Shown in pieces: positions 43,670 to 51,983 of a stretch of 64,000 nt of DNA. Where the stretch lies: positions 449,178 to 513,177 of the forward strand of contig NZ_FNVF01000002.1 in the NCBI RefSeq assembly GCF_900107975.1. Direction: 5' to 3'. How positions within the stretch are numbered: the stretch's first letter is position 1; each line of letters starts with the position of its first letter. The notes beneath the pieces are model-generated. The model was given only the letters and a program-made list of their open reading frames with translations. It was not told the DNA's origin and did no database searches. This stretch comes from Paenibacillus sp. UNC499MF. GTDB lineage: Bacteria; Bacillota; Bacilli; Paenibacillales; NBRC-103111. The position numbers and the translations under genes were made by a program.

Positions 43670-44944
43670 ATGAGCGAATTGACCGCAATATTAATCGGCG
43701 CGGGCGCCCGGGGAGCGGGCGGCTACGCCCCTTATGCCCTGGATTATCCGCATGAGCTGCAGTTTGTGGCCGTGGCGGAAACCGATGCCGGACGCCGGGA
43801 GAAAATGGCGGAGAAACACGGCATTCCGGCGGAGCGCCGCTACGATACGTGGGAAGAGCTGCTGAATCTGCCCAAAATGGCGGACATCGCCGTCATCTGC
43901 ACCCAGGACCGGATGCATTACGAGCCGACGATGCGGGCCCTTGCCGCCAAGTATCACGTGCTGCTCGAAAAGCCGATGTCCCCGGACCCGCGCGAGTGTC
44001 TCGACATGGAGCAGGCCGCCCGGGACAACGACCGGCTGCTCACGATCTGCCACGTGCTGCGCTACACGCCGTTCTGGACGGCGGTCAAGACAGCCATCAC
44101 GGAGGGGAGAATCGGCGAGGTGGTGTCCATCCAGCTCAACGAGAACGTGGGCTACTGGCACATCGCCCACAGCTTCGTGAGGGGGAACTGGAACAACTCG
44201 CACAAGGCCAGTCCGATGATCCTGGCCAAATCGTGCCACGACATGGACGTCCTGTCGTGGCTGATGGATAAGCCGTGCAGCCGGGTAAGCTCGTTCGGCT
44301 CGCTCATGCACTTCAACGGGGCGCACGCGCCCGAAGGCTCCGCGGACCGCTGCCTCGACTGCGCGGTGGAGCCGACGTGTCCGTACTCCGCCACGCGGTT
44401 CTATCTCAGCCAAGAATTCAGAGGCTGGGCCGGGCACTTCACGAGCGATCTGTCCAAGGAGAGCATCGTAAAAGGGCTGCGCGAGACGGATTACGGACGC
44501 TGCGTGTACCGCAGCGACAATAACGTCGTCGATCACCAGGTGGTGAACATGGAGTTCGAGGGAGGCGCCACGGCCATGTTCAGCATGTGCGGCTTTACGT
44601 TCGAACAGGAGCGCCGCATTCAGATCATGGGCACGAGGGGGGAACTGCGGGCGGAGGGCGATTCGATTATCGTCTACGATTTCCTGACGCATCAGAAAAC
44701 GGAGATTACGATTCCCGTCCAGACGGCCGGACACGGAGGCGGGGACAGCGGTATCGTCCGCAGCTTCCTTCAGGAAGTGCGGGGCTACAGCGGCCAGGAA
44801 AGCCTGACCTCCGCGGCCGCTTCCGTCCGCAGCCATCTCATGGCTTTCGCCGCCGAAGAATCCCGTCTGAACGGCGGAGCGCCGATCGAATTGACGGAGT
44901 ACGCCCGCACACTTGCGCAGAATGCGGGCGGATTAAGCGGCTGA
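43670..44944 (+). CDS. Gfo/Idh/MocA family oxidoreductase
   Basis: 424 residues from the ATG at 43670. The NAD(P)-binding motif is LIGAGARGAGGYAP and the catalytic-region lysine lies in LLEKPMSPD (near 105). The cysteine cluster C-L-D-C, then T-C-P-Y-S near residue 228 is a feature of one subfamily. Such enzymes oxidise or reduce sugars, inositols or glycosides. It is the last gene of the importer operon, 14 bases after the binding-protein gene, so it probably acts on the imported sugar. Confidence 0.9.
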   Translation: MSELTAILIGAGARGAGGYAPYALDYPHELQFVAVAETDAGRREKMAEKHGIPAERRYDTWEELLNLPKMADIAVICTQDRMHYEPTMRALAAKYHVLLEKPMSPDPRECLDMEQAARDNDRLLTICHVLRYTPFWTAVKTAITEGRIGEVVSIQLNENVGYWHIAHSFVRGNWNNSHKASPMILAKSCHDMDVLSWLMDKPCSRVSSFGSLMHFNGAHAPEGSADRCLDCAVEPTCPYSATRFYLSQEFRGWAGHFTSDLSKESIVKGLRETDYGRCVYRSDNNVVDHQVVNMEFEGGATAMFSMCGFTFEQERRIQIMGTRGELRAEGDSIIVYDFLTHQKTEITIPVQTAGHGGGDSGIVRSFLQEVRGYSGQESLTSAAASVRSHLMAFAAEESRLNGGAPIELTEYARTLAQNAGGLSG

Positions 44945-45056
44945 GCCGCGGCCCGCTGCCGTTGCGGCCGTTCGGCGTCGCATGCCGGCGCGATGCTTTC
45001 CTGCCGGGCGGCATTGCGTTCGGGCATGTAAGACATGTATGCTGGTAAAAGAACAT

Positions 45057-45096
45057 AAGCGCCACAACTGCTCAGGCGGCTGTGGCGCTTTTTTTG
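45057..45096 (+). terminator. Terminator of the second sugar importer operon
   Basis: AAGCGCCACA and TGTGGCGCTT pair perfectly, followed by seven T. Confidence 0.88.
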
Positions 45097-45141
45097 CCGT
45101 ACGACTAAGATTACTCCGGAACGGAAAGCGGGTGTCATGGC

Positions 45142-45765
45142 GTGAAACCGGTTCTCATTTTTGATTTCGACGGAACGATTGCGGATTCCAAAGAGCTGGC
45201 GGTGCGGCTTTTTAATGAAATGGCGGTCAAATTCGGGGGCAGGCGAATCGAAGAGGCCGAAATCGGCAGACTTTCGGGTTTGTCCGTACCGGACCGTCTA
45301 AAGGCGCTGAACGTGCCGCTTTTGAAGCTTCCCGCTCTTCTGCTGGAAGCCAAGCGAAACTACAAACAAGCGGCGGTAAGCCTGGAGCCGGCAGACGGCA
45401 TGAAGGAACTGCTTCTGGCGCTGAAGGAAGAGGGCCGGACGATGGGCATCCTGTCTTCGAATACGGCCGGCAACATCCGGCATTTCCTTGATCTGCACGG
45501 GCTGGATGTGTTCGATTTCGTTCATTCCGCAACGAATCTGTTCGGCAAGGACAAGGCAATCCGCGGCCTGCTCCGCGCTCATTCGCTTCCCGCGGGCGGG
45601 GTCATCTACGTGGGGGACGAGCTGAGGGACGTCGAGGCATGCCGGAGAGCGGGAGTCGGAATGGCGGCCGTCACCTGGGGCTTTGATTCCGAAGAACTGC
45701 TGGCCGGAGCGGGCCCCGACTATGTGTGCCGTACGGCGGAGCAGCTGGCGGCGGTTTTGCGGTAA
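45142..45765 (+). CDS. HAD family phosphatase
   Basis: 207 residues starting at GTG. HAD motif I is FDFDGTIADS (nucleophile and acid-base Asp near residue 8), motif II is the Ser in GILSSNT, motif III includes the Lys in F-G-K-D-K, and motif IV is YVGDELRDVEACRRAG. The alpha-helical cap is of the phosphoglycolate phosphatase-like type. The substrate is unknown; it is a single-gene unit between two sugar loci. Confidence 0.88.
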   Translation: MKPVLIFDFDGTIADSKELAVRLFNEMAVKFGGRRIEEAEIGRLSGLSVPDRLKALNVPLLKLPALLLEAKRNYKQAAVSLEPADGMKELLLALKEEGRTMGILSSNTAGNIRHFLDLHGLDVFDFVHSATNLFGKDKAIRGLLRAHSLPAGGVIYVGDELRDVEACRRAGVGMAAVTWGFDSEELLAGAGPDYVCRTAEQLAAVLR

Positions 45766-46317
45766 AGCAGGGCATATCACGACAAGCGGGAAAGCATCCC
45801 CCTCCCGGCGAAGCTCCGGTCCGCAATGCGGCAGCGGTATCCGCACGGGAGGCTGCTTCCGCTGCATCGGCGGAGGCAGCCGCGGACGGAAGCGGCTGCG
45901 GGTGGGGGTGCACGGAGCCGCGCAGCGGGAGCGCAAACACAGCCGATGCCCGCAAGGAAGCGGACGAGCCCGCGATTAACGCGAGACTTCATGCGCCACG
46001 CCCGAATAAAAACGCCTGATCCGCCGAAATCGGCGGATCAGGCGTTTTCTTTTGCCGTGCGATGGAATTATTCCGGCGGAATAGGCTGTGGCTATCGCGG
46101 GTGGTTATCGCAACCGGAGGCGCCACCGCCACCGCAAAGCTCTCTGCTGCCGCTCAGACTGCCACTACAGAAGGGCTTGCCGCTGTCGAAGGGCTCACCT
46201 CTACCGGACAGGCCGCCGCAGTCGGACGGCTTACGAAATCCTGCCCTGACCGACTATCTGCTGCCGTCCAAAGGTCCGCCGCCACCGAAGGGGCGATACC
46301 GGTTCTGCCGTCACGGC
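45766..46317. other. Intergenic region with a strong terminator, no gene
   Basis: The stretch is GC-rich and low in complexity. Apart from the hairpin at 46008-46053 it shows no frame with a ribosome binding site or recognisable product. Open frames here are extensions of antisense frames from neighbouring genes. Confidence 0.6.
46008..46053. terminator. Perfect long hairpin terminator
   Basis: AACGCCTGATCCGCCG pairs with CGGCGGATCAGGCGTT around AAAT, with A-rich and T-rich sides. It can stop the HAD gene. Confidence 0.88.
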
Positions 46318-47607
46318 CTAGTTATGCGTAACCACCGCCCCGGAACCGCCGTACATGTCCAGCTCGTCCTCCAGTTCGATTTTCAGCACGGTTACATAGT
46401 CGTGGGTATCTTCCGCCGTCAGATGAATCCAGGTGGTTCCCGGTATCTGGAACCAGGGCACGCCTCCGTGGATGTCGTACGTGAGATCTTTGCCCGAATG
46501 CAGAACGGTGATCGTGCGGATTTTGCTGGAGAGCCCTTTGAGGCAGACCGATTCTTTCGGGTCGTCGTATACGAACAGATACAGCGTTTTTTTATCTTTG
46601 GACAGCGTGCTGCCTCCCGGATAATAGCGGGTGAGAATGCCTTCCCGCGTTCCGTAAACGGCTTCCTCATGAGTCCGGATCCAGCTTCCGAGCCCCAGCA
46701 AAATCTGTTCCTGCCGGGGATCGACAGTACCGTCTTCCTTGGGACCGATGTCGAGCAGCATATTTCCGCCCATGGAGATGCAGTCGCAGAACATCCGGAT
46801 AATCTGATGCAGAGATTTATAATGGTTGTCGTCCGGAACGTAGCCCCAGGAGCCGTTTATCGTCGTGCAAAACTCCCAGGGGCCCTCGGGTCTCGTAATC
46901 GGCAGCCCCTGTTCGGGGGTTTTGTAGTCCCCGTGTCCCTGCAGACGGGAATTGATCATGATTTCGGGATTGAAGGAGTGAAGATAGTTTTTAAAAGCGG
47001 GAAGGTTCCACTGTTCGGCGCTCCGCTCCCAGTCTCCGTCGAACCAGAGCAGGTCCACTTTTCCGTAATTCGTCAGAAGCTCCCGCAATTGTTCATTGTT
47101 AAACGCCAGAAAGCGCTGCCATTTCTCCTCGTCCTGAATGCCGTCCGCCGGACTGGAGAAAGGGTTGGCCTGAGTCGGGTCTTCGGGAATTTTGCCGCCC
47201 TCGTAGACGCTGGGATAATCGGGATGAGACCAGTCGATCAGGGAGAAGTAGAGGCCCAGCCGGATTCCTCTGCGGGTCACCGCATCGGCATACTCCCGGA
47301 TGATGTCCCTGCGGGCCGGCGTGCTTTTGACCACGTTCAGATCACTGGTCTGCGTATCCCACAAAGCGACGCCGTCGTGATGCTTCGTTGTGAGCACGGC
47401 ATACTTCGCGCCGGATTTCTCGATCAGCTCCGCCCATTTGTCCGCATCGAAGTTCCGGGCGGTAAAGCCGCCGAGCTGCTTCATATAGTCCTCGTACGAA
47501 ATGCGGCCGTTATAGAAAGACCATGACTCGGCGATTCCGTTAACCGCGTAAATTCCGTAATGAATGAAAATCCCCAGCTTCGCGTCCTCAAACCACTGCT
47601 GTACCAT
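46318..47607 (-). CDS. Alpha-L-fucosidase, GH29 (first copy)
   Basis: 429 residues, no signal peptide, so probably cytoplasmic. GH29 traits: WFEDAKLGIFIHYGIYAV at the start, KYAVLTTKHHDGVALWDT with the conserved His pair, and LLWFDGDW where Asp is the expected nucleophile. It removes alpha-linked fucose from oligosaccharides. GAAAAGGAGAG precedes the ATG. It diverges from the importer operon at 47951 across 343 bases, so a shared substrate is likely. It is distantly related to the second copy at 54396. Confidence 0.92.
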   Translation of the reverse strand: MVQQWFEDAKLGIFIHYGIYAVNGIAESWSFYNGRISYEDYMKQLGGFTARNFDADKWAELIEKSGAKYAVLTTKHHDGVALWDTQTSDLNVVKSTPARRDIIREYADAVTRRGIRLGLYFSLIDWSHPDYPSVYEGGKIPEDPTQANPFSSPADGIQDEEKWQRFLAFNNEQLRELLTNYGKVDLLWFDGDWERSAEQWNLPAFKNYLHSFNPEIMINSRLQGHGDYKTPEQGLPITRPEGPWEFCTTINGSWGYVPDDNHYKSLHQIIRMFCDCISMGGNMLLDIGPKEDGTVDPRQEQILLGLGSWIRTHEEAVYGTREGILTRYYPGGSTLSKDKKTLYLFVYDDPKESVCLKGLSSKIRTITVLHSGKDLTYDIHGGVPWFQIPGTTWIHLTAEDTHDYVTVLKIELEDELDMYGGSGAVVTHN

Positions 47608-47910
47608 CTGTTATCTCTCCTTTTCGTGTAACGATTCATTAGCAGTATCTCACATTCCGCAGGCGATGGATTGATGTGGTTCTTGTCGTCCGTTTGCGGA
47701 GAACAAGAATGACCATCCGGTCCTTTTCGGGGGATTGGTTATCTTTGCTCCGGGGGAGGACGAGGCGGATGATTCCCGCCAAGAATATGTTTTTTTTGTT
47801 ATCGGAATGCCGGAAAATGCGGATTTACTCCCTAACGGAGCAGGCCGGTACGAATGATGTAGGGATGGAAAATGACATATTTACGGACTCCCGCTCCGGG
47901 GGATACACTT

Positions 47911-47925
47911 TTGAAAACGCTATCA
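47911..47925 (+). promoter_or_regulatory. CcpA binding site (cre) of the third sugar importer operon
   Basis: TTGAAAACGCTATCA agrees with the cre consensus at every position and lies 26 bases before the first permease start. No clear -35/-10 pair was found in the 343-base fucosidase-importer gap. Other parts of the gap show an inverted CTTGT and ACAAG pair near 47681 but no gene. Confidence 0.75.
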
Positions 47926-47950
47926 AAACCAAACGGAAAGGAGTGATACG

Positions 47951-48919
47951 ATGCAGGCAAAAGCAAGCATCCCTGCGGCAGGCACGGCCGGGCGCCCGGA
48001 AGCGGGTACGGAAAAGAAGCCGGTCTGGAAACGGATGGTTTTAAATTGGGAACTGTACGTGTTTATCGCCCCGGCGTTTCTTTACTTTCTTATTTTTCAT
48101 TACGGGCCCATGTACGGCATCCTGATCGCCTTCAAAAATTTTATTCCTACCAAAGGAATATGGGGGAGCCCCTGGGTCGGATTCGATCATTTCGTCCACT
48201 TCTTCGAATCGTATTATTTCTGGGATCTGCTCTGGAACACGCTGAGCATCAGCTTGTACGATCTTGCCGTCGGGTTCCCGATTCCGATCCTTCTCGCTCT
48301 CGCATTCAACGAAGTGCGTGACGGATTTTTCAAACGGATGGTGCAGACCGTGACGTACGCCCCTCATTTTATATCCGTTGTCGTCATGGCCGGGATGATC
48401 ATCACGTTCCTGTCGCCGTCCACGGGAATTCTCGTGCATCTGATCGAAAAGCTAGGTTTTGAGGCTCCGTCGGTTTTGACGGACCCGAACTGGTTCAAAA
48501 CGATGTACGTGTTCTCGGGAGTGTGGCAGAGCGCCGGCTGGGGAACGATTATTTACCTGGCGGCTTTGTCCGGTGTGGACCCGCAGCTGCACGAGGCGGC
48601 CATTATCGACGGCGCTTCGAGATTCCAGCGCATCCGGCACATCAATATCCCGACAATCGTGCCGACGATGACCATTTTGCTCATTTTGAATATGGGCAGT
48701 CTGTTCGGGGTCGGGTTTGAGAAAATCCTGCTGCTGCAAAATCCGCTCAACATGGAGGCATCGGATGTCATTTCCACCTTCGTCTACCGTTCGGGTCTGG
48801 TTAACGCCCAGTACAGCTTCTCGGCGGCGGTCGGTTTGTTCAACTCCGTTGTAAGCGCTATACTGCTGGTGACCGTGAACCAGATTGTCCGCCGTACGAG
48901 CGAGAACAGCTTATGGTAA
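47951..48919 (+). CDS. ABC sugar transporter permease, LplB type (paralogue)
   Basis: 322 residues with AAAGGAG 9 bases upstream. FHYGPMYGILIAFKNF, six membrane segments and the EAA loop LHEAAIIDGASRFQR near 213 match the permease at 40090 closely, and both end in S-E-N/S-S-L-W, which points to duplication of a whole importer operon. No ATPase gene is nearby. Confidence 0.92.
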   Translation: MQAKASIPAAGTAGRPEAGTEKKPVWKRMVLNWELYVFIAPAFLYFLIFHYGPMYGILIAFKNFIPTKGIWGSPWVGFDHFVHFFESYYFWDLLWNTLSISLYDLAVGFPIPILLALAFNEVRDGFFKRMVQTVTYAPHFISVVVMAGMIITFLSPSTGILVHLIEKLGFEAPSVLTDPNWFKTMYVFSGVWQSAGWGTIIYLAALSGVDPQLHEAAIIDGASRFQRIRHINIPTIVPTMTILLILNMGSLFGVGFEKILLLQNPLNMEASDVISTFVYRSGLVNAQYSFSAAVGLFNSVVSAILLVTVNQIVRRTSENSLW

Positions 48920-48938
48920 ACAGAAAGGAGGCAACCGG

Positions 48939-49847
48939 ATGAGCTCGACCGTTAAAGATACGGCGCAGGATAAACTGTTCCTGATCAGCACGTATGTCTA
49001 TGTGACGATTGCCCTCATTCTCGTGGCATATCCCTTGATTTATATTTTGAGCGCTTCAATCAGCAATCCGAAGTATGTCGGTTCGGGCGAGATGTGGCTG
49101 TTCCCGAAGGGGATTACATTCGAAGGATACCAGATCGTTTTTGCCAACATGAAAATCTGGATGGGGTATGCCAATACGATTTTGTATACGATAGCCGGGA
49201 CGGCCGTTAACCTGCTTGTGACGATTCCGGCGGCGTATGCGCTCAGCCGCAAAGATTTTGTGGGCCGCAACTTTTTTATGGGCATGTTTATGGTGACGAT
49301 GTTTTTCGGCGGCGGGCTTGTGCCCACGTACCTGCTCGTCAAGGGGCTCGGGCTCATGAACAGCATGTGGGCGATCATATTGCCATCTGCGGCGTCCATC
49401 TGGAACATCATCGTGTCGCGGACGTTTTTTCAGACTTCCATACCGAAGGAGCTGCAGGAAGCGGCCCAGATCGACGGCTGCACGAATATGCGGCTGTTTC
49501 TGAAAATCATCCTTCCGCTTTCGATGCCCATCGTGGCCGTTATGGCGCTCTTCTACGGAGTCGGCAACTGGAACAGCTACTTCTCGGCGCTGATTTATCT
49601 GCATGAGGAATCCAAGTATCCGCTTCAGCTGATTTTACGCCAGATCCTGGTGCTTCAGGAGATGTCGGCCCAGGCGGGCGGCTCGCTGGACGCTTCCACG
49701 GCTTCCGCGCTCAACAATAAAGCCGAGATTGCGGCACTCGTCAAATATGCCGTCATTATCGTGTCCACGCTGCCGATTATTGCGATCTATCCGTTTCTGC
49801 AGCGCTATTTTGTGCAAGGCGTCATGATCGGTTCCGTCAAGGGCTGA
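48939..49847 (+). CDS. ABC sugar transporter permease, YtcP type (paralogue)
   Basis: 302 residues from the ATG at 48939 (AAAGGAGG 7 bases upstream); an in-frame start at 48885 lies inside the previous gene. EAA loop LQEAAQIDGCTNMRL near 183; C-terminus YFVQGVMIGSVKG. Paralogue of the gene at 41077, with an added 10 or so residues around a Gln/Ala/Gly segment (MSAQAGGSLDAST). Confidence 0.92.
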   Translation: MSSTVKDTAQDKLFLISTYVYVTIALILVAYPLIYILSASISNPKYVGSGEMWLFPKGITFEGYQIVFANMKIWMGYANTILYTIAGTAVNLLVTIPAAYALSRKDFVGRNFFMGMFMVTMFFGGGLVPTYLLVKGLGLMNSMWAIILPSAASIWNIIVSRTFFQTSIPKELQEAAQIDGCTNMRLFLKIILPLSMPIVAVMALFYGVGNWNSYFSALIYLHEESKYPLQLILRQILVLQEMSAQAGGSLDASTASALNNKAEIAALVKYAVIIVSTLPIIAIYPFLQRYFVQGVMIGSVKG

Positions 49848-49889
49848 TCTTGCCATACACCATACAAGTACAAGGGGAGGATTTTATTT

Positions 49890-51500
49890 ATGAAAAAGGT
49901 TCTGAAAACAAGCTCGCTCATGCTCGGACTTACGCTTGTGGTTGCGGGTCTGTCCGCCTGCGGATCAGCCGATAAAGCCGGGGACACGGGAACCGGAAAA
50001 AACGCCTCCGAAGTGAAAAAGGACGGATTCCCGATTGTCGATAAACCGATGACGATGACTCTGATGGCGCCCGATGTAGGCGTCCAGGACTGGAACAAAA
50101 TGCAGGTGATGCAGGAGATGGAGAAACTGACGGGCATCAAGATGCAGTACCAGAACGCGCCGATCGACAGCTTCGATTCGAAGAAAAACCTCGTGTTCGC
50201 CAGCGACAGCCTGCCGGACGTGTTCTTCGGGGCGGATATCAAGCCGGCGGAGCAGGTGACGTACGGCAGCCAAGGCGTGCTTCTTCCCCTTGAAAATCTG
50301 ATCGATAACTACGCGCCGAACTTGAAAAAAATTCTTGACGAGCATCCGGAGATCCGCAAAAACATGACGACTCCGTCGGGTCATATTTACGCGCTTCGCA
50401 CGATCGACCTGTCGGCGGTCTGGTACCGCGGTCCGATGTGGTACAACGGCAAATTCCTAAAGGCGCTGGGCATGACGAAGCTGCCGGAGACGACGGAGGA
50501 GCTTTACGCGTATCTTAAACGCGTGCAGGACGAAGATGCGAACGGCAACGGCAAGAAGGACGAGGTGCCTCTGACCTCCGTCAAACTCGACGATCTGCGG
50601 ATGTTTTTCCTCGGCTTCTGGGGCATCTACGATGAGGTTATTTACGCCGACAAAGCGGGCAAGGTCCACTACACCCCTCAGGAAGACGGATACAAAGGGT
50701 ACTTGACGTTCCTGAACCGCTTGTGGAAAGACAATCTGCTCGATCATGAGACGTTCTCCCAAACCGACGAACAGAAGAAGGCGAAAGGCAAAAACAACCG
50801 CGTCGCGCTGTTCAGCGATTACTACCCTTACTTCACGCTGGGCACGGAGCCGGACGACAGCAATCCGATGATGAAGCCGGTCAAAAGCGAAGTGCCGGAT
50901 TCTCCCGTTTACGGTAAGCATCCGGGCATTTCCTCCAACGGAACGTTCGCCATCACGAAGAGCAACCCGAGTCCGGAAGCGGCCATGCGCTGGGTCGATC
51001 ATATGTACGGGTATGAAGGCGGCACGCTGTTCGCCCAAGGCCCTGAGGATGTGCTCTGGAAGTACACGGACAAGGAGAAGCACGTCAAGGAATGGAAGCC
51101 TGTTCCGGGCGGCGGCGACCGTGAAGAATACAGAGGCACGCTGACTCCGAACTACGGCATTCTTGTACCGGGTGCCGCCAGCAGCGAGCTGTCCAAAGGG
51201 CTGAAAACCGATTTTGATAAATGGATCGACAAAGAAAACGAAGAGAAGCTGACGCCGATCGCCAAAATCCCGTTCCCGAGCGTTTTCCTGACGGAAGAAG
51301 AGCAGGCGGAAGTGACCCGGCTCAAGTCCGATCTGGATACGTACGTCAAGCAGATGGAAGCGAAGTTCGTAACCGGCCAGGAACCATTGGCGAACTGGGA
51401 CGCTTATGCGGGCCAGCTTAAGAAAATGGGCAGCGACAAGATCGTAAGCATCTATCAGGCGGCGTACGACCGCTGGAATCAGGGCAGCGAGAAGAAGTAA
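49890..51500 (+). CDS. Extracellular sugar-binding lipoprotein, LipO-like (paralogue)
   Basis: 536 residues with GGGGAGG upstream. The lipobox is L-S-A-C (Cys about 24). As in the protein at 42042 there are FPIVDKPMTMTLM, a DANGNGKKDEVP loop and a C-terminal YQAAYDRWNQ. Together with the two permeases it forms a complete importer lacking only the ATPase. Position beside two fucosidases suggests a fucosylated oligosaccharide ligand (inference). Confidence 0.92.
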   Translation: MKKVLKTSSLMLGLTLVVAGLSACGSADKAGDTGTGKNASEVKKDGFPIVDKPMTMTLMAPDVGVQDWNKMQVMQEMEKLTGIKMQYQNAPIDSFDSKKNLVFASDSLPDVFFGADIKPAEQVTYGSQGVLLPLENLIDNYAPNLKKILDEHPEIRKNMTTPSGHIYALRTIDLSAVWYRGPMWYNGKFLKALGMTKLPETTEELYAYLKRVQDEDANGNGKKDEVPLTSVKLDDLRMFFLGFWGIYDEVIYADKAGKVHYTPQEDGYKGYLTFLNRLWKDNLLDHETFSQTDEQKKAKGKNNRVALFSDYYPYFTLGTEPDDSNPMMKPVKSEVPDSPVYGKHPGISSNGTFAITKSNPSPEAAMRWVDHMYGYEGGTLFAQGPEDVLWKYTDKEKHVKEWKPVPGGGDREEYRGTLTPNYGILVPGAASSELSKGLKTDFDKWIDKENEEKLTPIAKIPFPSVFLTEEEQAEVTRLKSDLDTYVKQMEAKFVTGQEPLANWDAYAGQLKKMGSDKIVSIYQAAYDRWNQGSEKK

Positions 51501-51983
51501 AGCCTGTCCGTCGTCCGGACGGAAGCTGTTCGTGCCGGGCAGCCAGCCAATCACCGGACGATCCGCTTCCTTCGCCAGAAGGACAGCCGCCACCCTTTCG
51601 TAAGTCGTCCATGCCGTGAAAAAACAGGCCCGCCCCCGTCTAAGCGGGGAGCGGGCCTGCGGGCAAGGCGGCAGGAGAGGCCGGAGCCATCCCGTGAGGG
51701 AGTATGGCATCGGGATCAGGCTGCCGCCGGCTGAGGGAGGCGGGAAGACCGCCTGCCTGACTGCGGACACGTCGGTCCTCCTGATGTGAATACATCGGGC
51801 TGTCTGACCGCGGACACATGGGCCTGTATGACTGCGAACCGTCATGCCGCACCTTCAGCGACCTCGATCGGGAATGTGCGCCGTATGTTCCGGCAGCGTA
51901 CAGCGGTTGGCCGAAGCGGACCTGCCACCTTGGTTGACCGCCGTCATGTGCCGCCGATTACCACGTCGCCGAATCTCTCCGGG
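51501..51983. other. Intergenic region with hairpin and short direct repeats
   Basis: A strong hairpin lies at 51623-51660. Two similar segments, CTGACTGCGGACAC near 51758 and CTGACCGCGGACAC near 51804, are direct repeats of unknown meaning. No convincing gene. Confidence 0.55.
51623..51660. terminator. Hairpin terminator after the third importer operon
   Basis: CAGGCCCGC and GCGGGCCTG form a GC-rich stem with an inner CCCC/GGGG part. AAAAAA flanks the left side, but there is no T run on the right, so it would work best on the minus strand. Confidence 0.5.

Noticed and set aside
41988-43688. 566-codon minus-strand open frame
   Set aside because: Antisense to the binding-protein gene at 42042; no ribosome binding site or recognisable product.
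45826-47526. 566-codon plus-strand open frame
   Set aside because: Antisense to the GH29 fucosidase and crosses a strong terminator.
51755-51825. Two GCGGACAC-containing segments as an attachment site
   Set aside because: No integrase or other mobile-element gene is nearby and the repeats are imperfect.
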